From contig CM024172.1 of the NCBI GenBank assembly GCA_013433145.1, forward strand, positions 11,928,053 through 11,992,052: 64,000 bases of DNA, in the 5' to 3' direction. The DNA is from Ascaris suum. Its lineage: Eukaryota; Nematoda; Chromadorea; Rhabditida; Ascarididae. Below the pieces are notes generated by a model. That model saw only the letters and a program-made list of their open reading frames with translations. It ran no database searches and was not told where the DNA came from. Made by a program: the position numbers and the translations under genes. This document shows positions 22,075 through 51,422 of this stretch, piece by piece; within the stretch, counting starts at the first letter, position 1; every line of letters starts with the position of its first letter.

Positions 22075-25000
22075 CTGGCTTTCCTGTCGCCGCGGAATGA
22101 CAGAAGGCCAGGAATCGCGTGACGGATTCGCGCCCTCATCTGCCAGATGGAGGGCGGGCGCAGGAGGCGACGGGAAACTGGCGCCTTTGCGCTCGCTCGA
22201 AAAAAAAGGGCACTGAAATCGACGACGAAAAACTGGCTTTCCTGTCGCCGCGGAATGACAGAAGGCCAGGAATCGCGTGGCGGATTCGCGCCCTCATCTG
22301 CCAGATGGAGGGCGGGCGCAGAAGTCGACGGAAACTGGCGCCTTTTGGCGCTCGGGAAGAAAGGGCACTGAAATCGACGAAAAAAATCGCTTTCCTGGAA
22401 GACAGCGAGGAATCGCGAATGACGGCCGGAAGACAGAGGGCGAGGAAACCGACGAAAAACTGGCTTTCCTGTCGCCGCGGAATGACAGAAGGCTCGCGTG
22501 CGGATTCGCGCCAATGGAGGCGGGCGCAGGAGGCGACGGGAAACTGGCGGTTTTGGCGCTCGCGAAGAAAGGGCACGAAATCGACGAAAAAAAATTCCTG
22601 TCGCCGCGGAATGACAGAAGGCCAGGAATCGCGTGAGAAAGGCCAGATGGAGATCGGCGCGCGAAGACGGTTTTGGCCCTCGGAAGAAGAGGGCGAGGAA
22701 ACCGACGAAAAACTGGCTTTCCTGTCGCCGCGGAATGACAGAAGGCCAGGAATCGCGTGGCGGATTCGCGCCCTCATCTGCCAGTGGAGGGCGGGCGCAG
22801 GAGGCGACAGGAAACTGCGGGCGCTCGCGAAGAAAGGGCACTGAAATCGACGAAACTTTTCGGCAGAAGGCGACTTGGCGACGAAGACTCGACGAAGAAT
22901 TTTTCGCTCCGGAAGACAGAGGGCGCGGAAACCGACGAAAAACTGGCTTTCCTGTCGCCGCGGAATGACAGAAGGCCAGGAATCGCGTGGCGGATTCGCG
23001 CCCTCATCTGCCAGGTGGAGGGCGGGCGCAGGAGGCGACGGGAAACTGGCGGTTTTGGCGCTCGGGAAGAAAGGGCACGAAATCGACGAAAAAAATGGCG
23101 GCTTTTCGCTCGGGAAGACAGAAGGCGAGGAAATCGACGAAAGAATGACGGTTTTTCGCTCCGGAAGACAGAGGGCGAGGAAACCGACGAAAAACTGGCT
23201 TTCCTGTCGCCGCGGAATGACAGAAGGCCGGGAATCGCGTGGCGGATTCGCGCCCTCATCTGCCAGATGGAGGGCGGGCGCAGGAGGCGACGGAAACTGG
23301 CGCCTTTGGCGCTCGCGAAGAAAGGGCACTGAAATCGACGAAAAAACTGGCTTTCCTGTCGCCGCGGAATGACAGAAGGCCAGGAATCGCGTGGCGGATT
23401 CGCGCCCTCATCTGCCAGATGGACGGGCGCGGAAGCGACAGAAGAAGAAAGGGCACGAGACGAAAAGAATGGCGGTTTTTCGCTCCGGAAGACAGAGGCG
23501 AGGAAACCGACGAAAAACTGGCTTTCCTGTCGCCGCGGAATGACAGAAGGCCAGGAATCGCGTGGCGGATTCGCGCCCTCATCTGCCAGATGGAGGGCGG
23601 GCGCAGGAGGCGACGGGAAACTGGCGCCTTTGGCGCTCGCGAAGAAAGGGCACTGAAACCGACGAAAAAAATGGCGGCTTTTCGCTCGGAAGACAGAAGG
23701 CTCGACGAAAAGAATGACTTTTTCGCTCCGGAAGACAGAGGGCGAGGAATCCGACGAAAAACTGGCTTTCCTGTCGCCGCGGAATGACAGAAGGCCAGGA
23801 ATCGCGTGGCGGATTCGCGCCCTCATCTGCCAGGTGGAGGGCGGGCGCAGGAGGCGACGGGAAACTGGCGCCTTTGGCGCTCGCGAAGAAAGGGCACTGA
23901 AATCGACGAAAAAATGGCTTTTTCGCTCGGAAGACAGAGGGCGAGGAATCGAAGAATGACGGGCAAGCGAGGAAACGACGAAAACTGGCTTTCCTGTCGC
24001 CGCGGAAGACAGATCGCGTGGCGGATTCGCGCCCTCATCGGCCAGATGGAGGGCGGGCGCGGAGTCGACCAGAAACGGCGTTATTGGCCCTCGGGAAGAA
24101 AGGGCACGAAATCGACGAAAACTGGCTTTCTGTCGCTCCGGAATGACAGAAGGCCAGGAATCGCGTGGCGGATTCGCGCCCTCATCTGCCAGATGGAGGG
24201 CGGGCGCAGGAGGCGACGGAAACTGGCGCCTTTGGCGCTCGCGAAGAAAGGGCACTGAAATCGACGAAAAAACTGGCTTTCCTCGCCGCGGAATGACAGA
24301 ACCAGGAATCGCGTGAAGGATTCGCGCCCTCATCTGCCAGATGGAGGGCGGGCGCAGGAAGCGACGGAAACTGGCGTTTTGGCGCTCGGGAAGAAAGGGC
24401 ACGAAATCGACGAAAAACTGGCTTTCCTGTCGCCGCGGAATGACAGAAGGCCAGGAATCGCGTGGCGGATTCGCGCCCTCATCTGCCAGATGGAGGGCGG
24501 GCGCAGGAGGCGACGGGAAACTGGCGCTTTGGCGCTCGGGAAAAAGGGCACGAAATCGACGAAAAAAATGGCGGCTTTTCGCTCGGGAAGACAGAGGGCG
24601 AGGAAACCGACGAAAAACTGGCTTTCCTGTCGCCGCGGAATGACAGAAGGCCAGGAATCGCGTGGGGGATTGGCGCCCTCATCTGCCAGATGGAGGGCGG
24701 GCGCAGGAGGCGACGGGAAACTGGCGCCTTTGGCGCTCGGGAAGAAAGGCACTGAAATCGACAAAAAACTGGCTTTCCTGTCGCCGCGGAATGACAGAAG
24801 GCCAGGAATCGCGTGAAGGATTGGCGCCCTCAGCGCCAGATGGAGATCGGGCGCGGAAGTCGACCAGAAATCGGCGTTACTGGCCTCGGGAAGGGCATCG
24901 ACGCGGCTTTTCGCTCGGAAGACAGACGACGAAAAACTGGCTTTCCTGTCGCCGCGGAATGACAGAAGGCCAGGAATCGCGTGAAGGATTGGCGCCCTCA

Positions 25001-28000
25001 TCTGCCAATGGAGGGCGGGCGCAGGAGGCGACCGAAACTGGCGTTTTGGCGCTCGGAAGAAAGGGCACTGAAATCGACGAAAAACTGGCTTTCCTGTCGC
25101 CGCGGAATGACAGAAGGCCAGGAATCGCGTGGCGGATTCGCGCCCTCATCTGCCAGATGGAGGGCGGGCGCAGGAGGCGACGGAAACTGGCGCCTTTGGC
25201 GCTCGGGAAGAAAGGGCACTGAAATCGACGAAAAAAATGGCGGCTTTTCGCTCGGGAAGACAGAAGGCGAGAATCGACGAATCGACGAAAGGAACGACGG
25301 TGGCGGTTTTTCGCTCCGGAAGACAGGGGGCGCGGAAACCGACGAAAAACTGGCTTTCCTGTCGCCGCGGAATGACAGAAGGCCAGGAATCGCGTGGCGG
25401 ATTCGCGCCCTCATCTGCCAGATGGAGGGCGGGCGCAGGAGGCGACGGGAAACTGGCGCCTTTGGCGCTCGGGAAGAAAGGGCACTGAAATCGACGAAAA
25501 ACTGGCTTTTTCGCTGGAAGACAGCCGCGGAATGACAAGAAGAGGGCAGGAAACCGACGAAAAACTGGCTTTCCTGTCGCCGCGAAAGACAGATCTGGCG
25601 GATTCTCATCTGCCAGATGGAGGGCGGGCGCAGGAGGCGACGGGAAACTGGCGCCTTTGGCGCTCGGGAAGAAAGGGCACTGAAATCGACGAAAAAAATG
25701 GCTTTCCTTCGCCGGGAATGACAGAAGGCCAGGAATCGCGTGAAGGAATGGCGCCCTCAGCGCCAGATGGAGATCGGGCGCGGAAGTCGACCAGAGGGCG
25801 AGGAAGACCAACGAAAAAACTGGCTTTCCTGTCGCCGCGGAATGACAGAAGGCCAGGAATCGCGTGGCGGATTCGCGCCCTCATCTGCCAGGTGGAGGGC
25901 GGGCGCAGGAGGCGACAGGAAACTGGCGCCTTTGGCGCTCGCGAAGAAAGGGCACTGAAATCGACGAAAAAATGGCGGCTTTCGCTGTCAGAAGGCGAGC
26001 GCGGAATGAAGAAGACAGCGAGGAAATCGGCGAAAAGGATTTTTCGCTGGAAGACAGAGGCCGGATGGCTTTCCTGTCGCCGCGGAATGACAGAAGGCCA
26101 GGAATCGCGTGGCGGATTCGCGCCCTCATCTGCCAGTCGGGCGCAGGAGGCGACGGAAACTGGCGCGCTCGGAAGAAAGGGCACTGAAATCGACGAAAAA
26201 ATGGCGGTTTTTCGCTCTCGAGGAAATCGACGAAAAGAATGACAAGACTCGAGGAAACCGACGAAAAACTGGCTTTCCTGTCGCCGCGGAATGACAGAGG
26301 CGGGAATCCGTGGCGGATTCGCGCCCTCATCTGCCAGATGGAGGGCGGGCGCAGGAGGCGACGGGAAACTGGCGCCTTTGGCGCTCGCGAAGAAAGGGCA
26401 CTGAAATCGACAAAAAACTGGCTTTCCTGTCGCCGCGGAATGACAGAAGGCCAGGAATCGCGTGAAGGATTGGCGCCCTCATCTGCCAGATGGAGGGCGG
26501 GCGCAGGAGTCGACGGGAAACGGCGTTTTGGCGCTCGGAAGAAAGGGCACTGAAATCGACGAAAAAATGGCGGTTTTTTCGCTCGGGAAGACAGAGGGCG
26601 AGGAAACCGACGAAAAACTGGCTTTCCTGTCGCCGCGGAATGACAGAAGGCCAGGAATCGCGTGGCGGATTCGCGCCCTCATCTGCCAGGTGGAGGGCGG
26701 GCGCAGGAGGCGACGGGAAACTGGCGCCTTTGGCGCTCGGGAGAAAGGGCAAAGACGGGACTTTTTCGAAGACAGAGGCGAGGAAATCGACGAAAAACTG
26801 GCTTTCCTGTCGCCGCGGAATGACAGAAGGCCAGGAATCGCGTGAAGGATTGGCGCCCTCATCTGCCAGATGGAGGGCGGGCGCAGGAGGCGACGGGAAA
26901 CTGGCGCCTTTGGCGCTCGGGAAGAAAGGGCACTGAAATCGACGAAAAAAATGGCGGCTTTTCGCTCGGGAAGACAGAAGGCGAGGAAATCGACGAAAAG
27001 AATGACGGTTTTTCGCTCCGGAAGACAGAGGGCGAGGAAACGACGAAAAACTGGCTTTCCTGTCGCCGCGGAATGACAGAAGAGGGAATCGCGTGGCGGA
27101 TTTGCGCCCTCATCTGCCAGATGGAGGGCGGGCGCAGGAGGCGACGGGAAACTGGCGCCTTTGGCGCTCGCGAAGAAAGGGCACTGAAATCGACAAAAAA
27201 CTGGCTTTCCTGTCGCCGCGGAATGACAGAAGGCCAGGAATCGCGTGGCGGATTCGCGCCCTCATCTGCCAGGTGGAGGGCGGGCGCAGGAGGCGACGGG
27301 AAACTGGCGCCTTTGGCGCTCGCGAAATCGACGAAAAGGGGTTTTTCGCTGGAAGACAGAGGGCGAGGAAATCGACGAAAAACTGGCTTTCCTGTCGCCG
27401 CGGAATGACAGAAGGCCAGGAATCGCGTGGCGGATTCGCGCCCTCATCTGCCAGTGGAGGGCGGGCGCAGGAGGCGACGGAAACTGGCGCCTTTGGCGCT
27501 CGGGAAGAAAGGGCACTGAAATCGACGAAAAAAAATGGCGGCTTTTCGCTCGGCGACAGAAGGCGAGGAAATCGACGAAAAGAATGACGGTTTTTCGCTC
27601 CGAAAGACAGAGGGCGAGGAAACCGACGAAAAACTGGCTTTCCTGTCGCCGCGGAATGACAGAAGGCCAGGGAATCGCGTGGGGATTCGCGCCCTCATCT
27701 GCCAGATGGAGGGCGGGCGCAGGAGGCGACGGGAAACTGGCGCCTTTGGCGCTCGCGAAGAAAGGGCACTGAAATCGACAAAAAACTGGCTTTCCTGTCG
27801 CCGCGGAATGACAGAAGGCCAGGAATCGCGTGAAGGATTGGCGCCCTCATCTGCCAGATGGAGGGCGGGCGCAGGAGGCGACGGGAAACTGGCGGTTTCG
27901 CTCGGCACTGAAATCGACGAAAAAAGGGCGCTGGAAGACAGACGAGAAATCGACGAAAAACTGGCTTTCCTGTCGCCGCGGAATGACAGAAGGCAAGGAA

Positions 28001-29999
28001 TCGCGTGGCGGATTCGCGCCCTCATCTGCCAGGTGGAGGGCGGGCGCAGGAGGCGACGGGAAACTGGCGCCTTTGGCGCTCGCGAAGAAAGGGCACTGAA
28101 ATCGACGAAAAAAATGGCGGCTTTTCGCTCGGGAAGACAGAAGGCGAGGAAATCGACGAAAAGAACGACGTTTTTCGCTCCGGAAGACAGAGGGCGAGGA
28201 AACCGACGAAAAACTGGCTTTCCTGTCGCCGCGGAATGACAGAAGGCCAGGAATCGCGTGGCGGATTCGCGCCCTCATCTGCCAGATGGAGGGCGGGCGC
28301 AGGAGGCGACGGGAAACTGGCGCCTTGGCGCTCGCACGAAGAAAAAAATGGCGGCTTTTCGCTCGGGAAGATCGACAAAAAAAACTGGCTTTCCTGTCGC
28401 CGCGGAATGACAGAAGGCCAGGAATCGCGTGAAGGATTGGCGCCCTCAGCCGCCAGATGGAGATCGGGCGCGGAAGTCGACCAGAAATCGGCGTTTTGCC
28501 CTCGGGAAGAAAGGGCACTGAAATCGACAAAAAACGGCTTTCCTGTCGCCGCGGAATGACAGAAGGCCAGGAATCGCGTGAAGGATTGGCGCCCTCATCT
28601 GCCAGATGGAGGGCGGGCGCAGGAGCGGCGGGAAACTGGCGCCTTTGGCGCTCGCGAAGGGCACTGAAATCGACGAAAAACTGGCGGCTTTTCGCTCGGG
28701 AAGACAGAAGGCGAGGAAGACGAAACTGGCTTTCCTGTCGCCGCGGAATGACAGAAGGCAGGAATCGCGTGAAGGATTGGCGCCCTCATCTGCCAGGTGG
28801 AGGCGGCTGGCGCCTTTGGCGCTCGGGAAGAAAGGGCACGATCGACGAAAAAAATGGCGGCTTTTCGCTCGGGAAGACAGAGGGCGAGAAACCGACGAAA
28901 AACTGGCTTTCCTGTCGCCGCGAAATGACAGAAGGCCGGGAATCGCGTGGCGGATTCGCGCCCTCATCTGCCAGGTGGAGGGCGGGCGCAGGAGGCGACG
29001 GGAAACTGGCGCCTTTGGCGCTGGGGAAGAAAGGGCACGAAATCGACGAAAAAAAGGCGGCTTTTCGCTCGGGAAGACAGAGGGCGAGGAATCGACGAAA
29101 AACTGGCTTTCCTGTCGCCGCGGAATGACAGAAGGCCAGGAATCGCGTGAAGGATTGGCGCCCTCAGCCGCCAGATGGAGATCGGCGCGGAAGTCGACCA
29201 GAAATCGGCGTTTTGGAGAAAAGGCACTGAAATCGACGAAAAACTGGCTTTCCTGTCGCCGCGGAATGACAGAAGGCCAGGAATCGCGTGAAGGATTGGC
29301 GCCTCATCGGGAGGGCGGGCGCAGGAGGCAAACTGGCGCTTTGGCGCTCGGGAAGGAAGGGCACGAAATCGACGAAAAAAATGGCGGCTTTTCGCTCGGG
29401 AAGACAGAGGGCGAGGAAACCGACGAAAAACTGGCTTTCCTGTCGCCGCGGAATGACAGAAGGCCAGGAATCGCGTGAAGGATTGGCGCCCTCATCTGCC
29501 AGGTGGAGGGCGGCGCAGGAGGCGACGGAAACTGGCGCCCTTGGCGCTCGGAAGAAAGGGCACTGAAACCGACGAAAAAAATGGCGGCTTTTCGCTCGGA
29601 AGACAGAAGGCCAGGAGTCGCGTGAAGGATTGGCGCCCTCATCGCCAGAACGGGCGCAGGAGGCGACGGGAAACTGGCGGTTTGGCGCTCGGGAAGAAAG
29701 GGCACTGAAATCGACGAAAAACTGGCTTTCCCTGTCGCCGCGGAATGACAGAAGGCCAGGAGTCGCGTGAAGGATTGGCGCCCTCATCTGCCAGATGGAG
29801 GGCGGGCGCAGGAGGCGACGGGAAACTGGCGGTTTTGGCGCTCGGGAAGAAAGGGCACTGAAATCGACGAAAAAAATGGCGGCTTTTCGCTCGGGAAGAC
29901 AGAAGGCGGGAATCGGAAATCGATCTGCCAGAAAGCGAGGATCGACGGGAAACTGGCGCCTTTGGCGCTCGGAAGATAGGGGCTGGAAGGACGAAAAAC
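22075..29999. repeat. Homogeneous higher-order core of satellite
   Basis: The A monomer is marked by CTGGCTTTCCTGTCGCCGCG, B by CATCTGCCAGATGGAGGGCG, C by CTGGCGCCTTTGGCGCTCG, D by ATGGCGGCTTTTCGCTCGG and E by ATGACGGTTTTTCGCTCCGG. A-B-C and A-B-C-D-E units alternate, with frequent internal deletions. Confidence 0.93.
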
Positions 30000-31410
30000 T
30001 GGCTTTTGGCGCTCGGAAGAACGAAGGGCGCAAGACAATAAAAAAGAGGTGTTTTTGGCGCACGGAATGGTAGAAGGCTGGTAGACGCGTAAAGGATTCG
30101 CGCCCTCGGAGCTCGGAAGGACAGGGAGCGAAGAAGTGGTAGGAAACCTGGCGCGCTTGGCGCTCGTGAGCAAAGGGCAGAGAAATGGACGAAAAAAATG
30201 ACGACTTTTCGCTCGCGGAAGACAGAAGGCGAGGAAATCGACGAAAATCTGGCTTTCCTGTCGCTGCGGAATGACAGAAGGCCAGGAATCGCGTGACGGA
30301 TTCGCGCCCTCATCTGCAAAATGGAGGGCGGGCGCTGGAGGCGACGGGAAACTGGCGTTTGGCGCTCGGGAAGAAAGGGCACGAAATCGACGAAAAACTC
30401 GCTTTCCTGCAATGACGATGGCGGAAAATGGCGCCTTTCGGCGCGGAATCTCGGCGCGGAAGAAAGGGCACGAAATCGACGAAAAACTGGCTTTTTGTCG
30501 CTCCGGAATGACAGAAGGCGAGGAATCGCGTGACCGATTCACGGCCTCGTCTGCCAGATCGAGAGCGGGCGCAGAAGCCGACCGAAAACTTTCGCCTTTG
30601 GCGCTCGGGAAGAAAGAAGGCGTGGAAATCGATAAAACTGTGGCGCGCTTGGCCCTCGGAAGGACAGAAAGCGAGAAAGCGCCTGACGGGTTCGTGCACT
30701 CAGCTGCCAGATGGAGAGCTGGCGCAGAAGTCGACCAGAGGTTGGCGTAGTTGGCGCTCGGAGCGACGTAAGGCGAAGGAATCGACGAGAAGCTGACGTT
30801 TTTTTCGCCCGGAAGACCGAAGTTCGGGGAACCGACGAAAGACTGGCGGCTTTGGCGCTCGGGAAACTCAGAAGTCCAGGAGATGCGTGACGCATTCGCG
30901 CCCTCGGTTTTCCGAAGCAAAGCGAGGGCAGAAATGGGTAGGAGCCTGGTGCCTTTGGCGCTCGGTATAACGGAAGGCCAGGAAGTGCTAACGGATTTGC
31001 GCCGTAGGCGGTCGGATTTGGAGCGGGCGCAGAAATCGGTAGGAATGTCGCGCCTTTGGCGCTAAGACACACATGAGGCGAGGGAACGGTTAAAAGACCG
31101 CCGCGTTTGGCGGTAGTGAAGTCCGGTTGATGAGGAATGTAGAAGAGGCAAGCGTTTTTGGCCATCGGGAGGAAAGAAGACAAGTAACGGTTAACAGCCT
31201 CCGCCTTCGGCGCTCAGAAGGACAGCGCTCGCAGAAGTCGGTAAGAAGCTCGCGCCTTCGATGCTAGGAAAGAGAGGAGGAAAGAATTGGATGTCCTACC
31301 TGCGCCTTCGGCGCCTTAAAGGACACTCGATGAAGAAATGGATGAGAGGTTCGCACTTTCCGCGCTCGGGGAGCCAGAAGACGAAGAGACTGATGGCAGA
31401 CTTAATCAGC
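30000..31410. repeat. Right flank of satellite: diverged monomers
   Basis: Irregular monomers continue with rising divergence. The last recognisable ones are near 31250-31400, after which AT-rich unique sequence resumes. One patch (about 30010-30110) resembles 21955-22060 on the left side, including the AGAAGGCTGGTAGACGCGTA string. Confidence 0.85.
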
Positions 31411-33107
31411 ATATCGGATGGTCCAATCAGCTCGCGTAGGTGCATCGTTGCAGTAGGAGGATTTGAAAAAGAATAGGGCTTGGGAATGATGATACCATAA
31501 CGCTACGGCTTAAAAGTATTTATTAAATACTTTGAAATACTCAAAAAAGAGACGAGTTAGGTTTAATAATGTACATCTCAAGGCGTGATGAATTCATACA
31601 CAGAAGGTTTCTCACTCATAATTTTTTTGTCTCTGTGTTTCTGGCTTTGGAAAGAATGGAATTTGAGTTGTCGGAGTTTTAGGAATAGTCCGAATCAGTT
31701 TCCAAAATTTTCGTCACCAGTTTTTTGATTTTTCCCATTTGAGAATTCAAGAAAAAACACCGAATGAAAACAGAGGGGTTGAGTGCACTAAAAGACTAGC
31801 CTACTATGTGACTGCACTGCGAAAATTTAAAACAATTCCAATGGAAGTTTTTAAAGAAAATGATGAGTGAACAACTGAAGGAGCACAATTTTAGCGGCAG
31901 TACTCATCGGTTTATGAACTCGATAAATAACCACAATTGGATGTTAAGAAGTGCGTACGACGAGGATAAATTATTTATTAAGTTCACTTCAAATCTACTC
32001 TAAACTATTCTTCACGAACTATGCATCGTTTTATACTACTACAGAATCAAGCACATAAAAAGTAACAGTGGTGTCATACATTGTTGACTTATTATGATAT
32101 ACGGATATACGAGATTCTCCATCACGGTGTGCATCAAATTTCTAATATTAATATTTGCATATCCGAGCTCCCTTCCCTTCGTAGTATGGTGTGAGCAATA
32201 CTCTATCTATGAGGAATAATTTTTCCTTAAAATTCTTCCCGAAACGTGGTATGAGAGAACGCAGTAATTCCGAAAGATTTTAATTTCGATTAATATTCTG
32301 TGTTCGTTGTTGAATTCCCCAAAGTGAATAAGGTAATAAGCGTATCATTCTGAAGGTAGAAGAAAACTTACTGAAAGACAAACTCCTCAACGAAGCATTC
32401 CGTTTTTCGCCAAAGAACTAACGAGATAAGTTCACTTCAGACTATGCGATAGCATAAACTATATACCCCACAAACTCTGCCGGTCAACACAATGTAGGAC
32501 GAATGGTCAACGGTCAGACACGGGACGCCTGTAGTTACAGAAGTTTTCATTAATGCTTTCCTATTTTTTTAAAGGATCGGTTGACTTGAGATAGTCACGT
32601 TAAAACGAGCATATTTCTTTTCTCATTATGATGGTTCTCTCCATCCTACCCTTACGTCTTACCTAAACCGATCCTAAAAAATTCAGCAAGTGAATTCGAA
32701 TCGTTGAACATTTGAAGAAGCTGAGGAAAAAATTGTCCATCCCTAGACCGTCCTCCCGCTTAGTAGCATCAAGAACGTACAGCTATGAGTTAATGCAGCA
32801 AAACGTTGCACAGAAACATTAAAATATAGTAATGGTGACGCGAAGTAGTAAATACATACAGGTAGATAGAACTTTCGAAGCGCATTTTTTTGAGTTGCAA
32901 AATTTCCCAAGAAAATGATGAATAATTACAGCAAGTGAGAAGAATTCATTTCAACGTAATTGAAAAGCTTCTCAGCCATAACTTTATTTTTTGCATTGAA
33001 TTAAACAATAATGACGGATTTAACTGCCATAAATCACAAATGTGACCAATTTATGAATTCAAACAAAAATATACTATTCGTGGTGCGTCAAAAGAACCCC
33101 CACTTAC
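31411..33107. other. Region between satellite and mapped end of the Kv gene
   Basis: AT-rich. Two minus-strand segments with splice-like borders, 32663-32720 and 32372-32417, have compatible phases with each other and with Kv exon 11. They could carry the channel's C-terminal tail, but the predicted residues are not recognisable and no stop-bearing last exon could be fixed. Confidence 0.4.
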
Positions 33108-50098
<16,991 letters not shown>

Positions 50099-50113
50099 AA
50101 GATAGTTGAATAA

Positions 50114-51253
50114 CTGCAATTGATGATATTTAATCATTTCTATGAACGCATATAACATCGAATTTTTTTTCCACAACTAACTTCACGAATTAAATCGATG
50201 AGAAATTTACTGGTAGGAAATATAGAGTAAGCACATAGCCAGCGTGTCGAATAGGTAGAGGTTGATACTTGAAAGACGGTCTTCATTTAGAACATCGAGG
50301 AAAAATGATTGCAGCATCGACCATAACGAGAAAAAAGGTACAATCCAACGGCAACACAGTTAACGTCTAGGAATTAGTTTACTATAGAAATATGAGAGAA
50401 AACCGAGCAATTCAATGACACAAAAAAAAACGTTGAAATGTTCTTAGAAAACTTCAAGGAAGTAATCTCAAAAGCCTCAGGAAAAAAGGCGTTCTTCGAG
50501 GCGCTCTTTCATTATCACGTCAATTCTGAGCGAAATCAATCGAGAAAACCGAAAGCAATTCAATAAAACTACAAACTATGTGGAGAAAAACATAAGGAAA
50601 TGAGGAAAAAAAGAATAATAGATAAACACCAAACTGGTCATAAGAGATCCAGTGAAAACATTACACTAATGTTGGCCACAAGAAATCTCAATGCCAGAGT
50701 ACAAGGAAGACATACCCACATGATGTCGAAAAAACCAGAAAATCAGCTCTGATATGCTCATGTTCTCTTGTTGCTGACGATAGATGCGAGTTTTTTAATC
50801 GATACAAAAACTATTTCCACTTCAAAGCAAACGTTGAAATTTCATTAAAATCACGACGATTATTTCTGTGAAATGCCTCAAATGGAAGCATAGAGCATCT
50901 GCAAAACCTACCATCAATTTGCTGAAAGGACGCATAAAGATTTCATTCGAATACTGAAAGCCCAACTCACCGCACAACTTTAATTCGCTGTCCTTGCCAG
51001 CATCGAATTACATTTATTACAGTGATAGGATCAGCAAAGACACATTACCGATACCTGGACAAAGTGCAGTTTTAAATCGAAATTTAAATAAATAAAATAT
51101 ATTCACTGAACGTTTAGAAAATTGTATAGATATTTGCTTGGAAATAGATTTCTTCCTGTACAAAAATGAGAGAAAATGGGAGCAAAGACAAAAAATTACA
51201 ACAGACATAATAGTGCTGAAATTTGCAACATTTTTTTCACCTAAATTTGCAGG
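50114..51253. other. Upstream of Kv exon 1 / between genes
   Basis: AT-rich, no gene recognised. It may hold the Kv promoter and 5' exons of the cistron ending at 51374. Confidence 0.5.
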
Positions 51254-51374
51254 CATTGTCATAAAACAAGAAACGCATTATAATACTTCATCAAATTCAG
51301 CAACTGCAACGCGAAGAGACCATCAAGAGAAATCTTTCAAAAATTTTAAAGCATATCGTCATGCGATCATGTGA
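51254..51374 (+). CDS. Possible terminal exon of an unknown gene
   Basis: Acceptor AATTTGCAG at 51253; the frame then stays open for 39 codons (IVIKQETHYNTSSNSATATR and on) to TGA at 51372-51374. AATAAA follows at 51397-51402. Earlier exons were not found. An alternative is that AT|GTGAGC at 51370 is a donor and the exon is internal. Confidence 0.3.
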
Positions 51375-51396
51375 GCTAATTTTATCTCATCGACGC

Positions 51397-51402
51397 AATA
51401 AA
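51397..51402 (+). terminator. Poly(A) signal AATAAA
   Basis: It lies 22 bases after the TGA at 51372-51374 and 20 bases before the acceptor at 51422. If both calls hold, a transcript end and a new trans-spliced start are only some 20 bases apart. Confidence 0.4.
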
Positions 51403-51422
51403 AAGGCGTTGATATATCGCAG

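Larger units (their letters stand above)
21050..31410. repeat. GC-rich ~51-bp satellite array with higher-order structure
   Basis: About 10.4 kb of tandem monomers of 48-52 bp, sharply GC-richer than the AT-rich flanks. Monomers share a 3' part of the type GGAAGACAGAAGGCGAGGAA followed by ATCGAC. Five monomer types recur in order A-B-C-D-E. A clean example is A 22937-22988, B 22989-23039, C 23040-23087, D 23088-23138, E 23139-23188, a 252-bp unit. Shorter A-B-C units of about 151 bp alternate with it, as at 23189-23339. The core (about 22075-30000) is homogeneous; both edges hold diverged monomers. Because 51 is divisible by three, several frames stay open on both strands for hundreds of codons, but no gene is supported. 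Confidence 0.95.

Noticed and set aside
22136..30920. Many long open frames (up to 542 codons) on both strands in the GC-rich block
   Set aside because: They follow the 51-bp repeat period, overlap in several frames at once, have no domains and lack splice or start context.
32300..32371. Terminal Kv exon starting just after the donor at 32371
   Set aside because: It would need a 22-base intron, too short for normal splicing.
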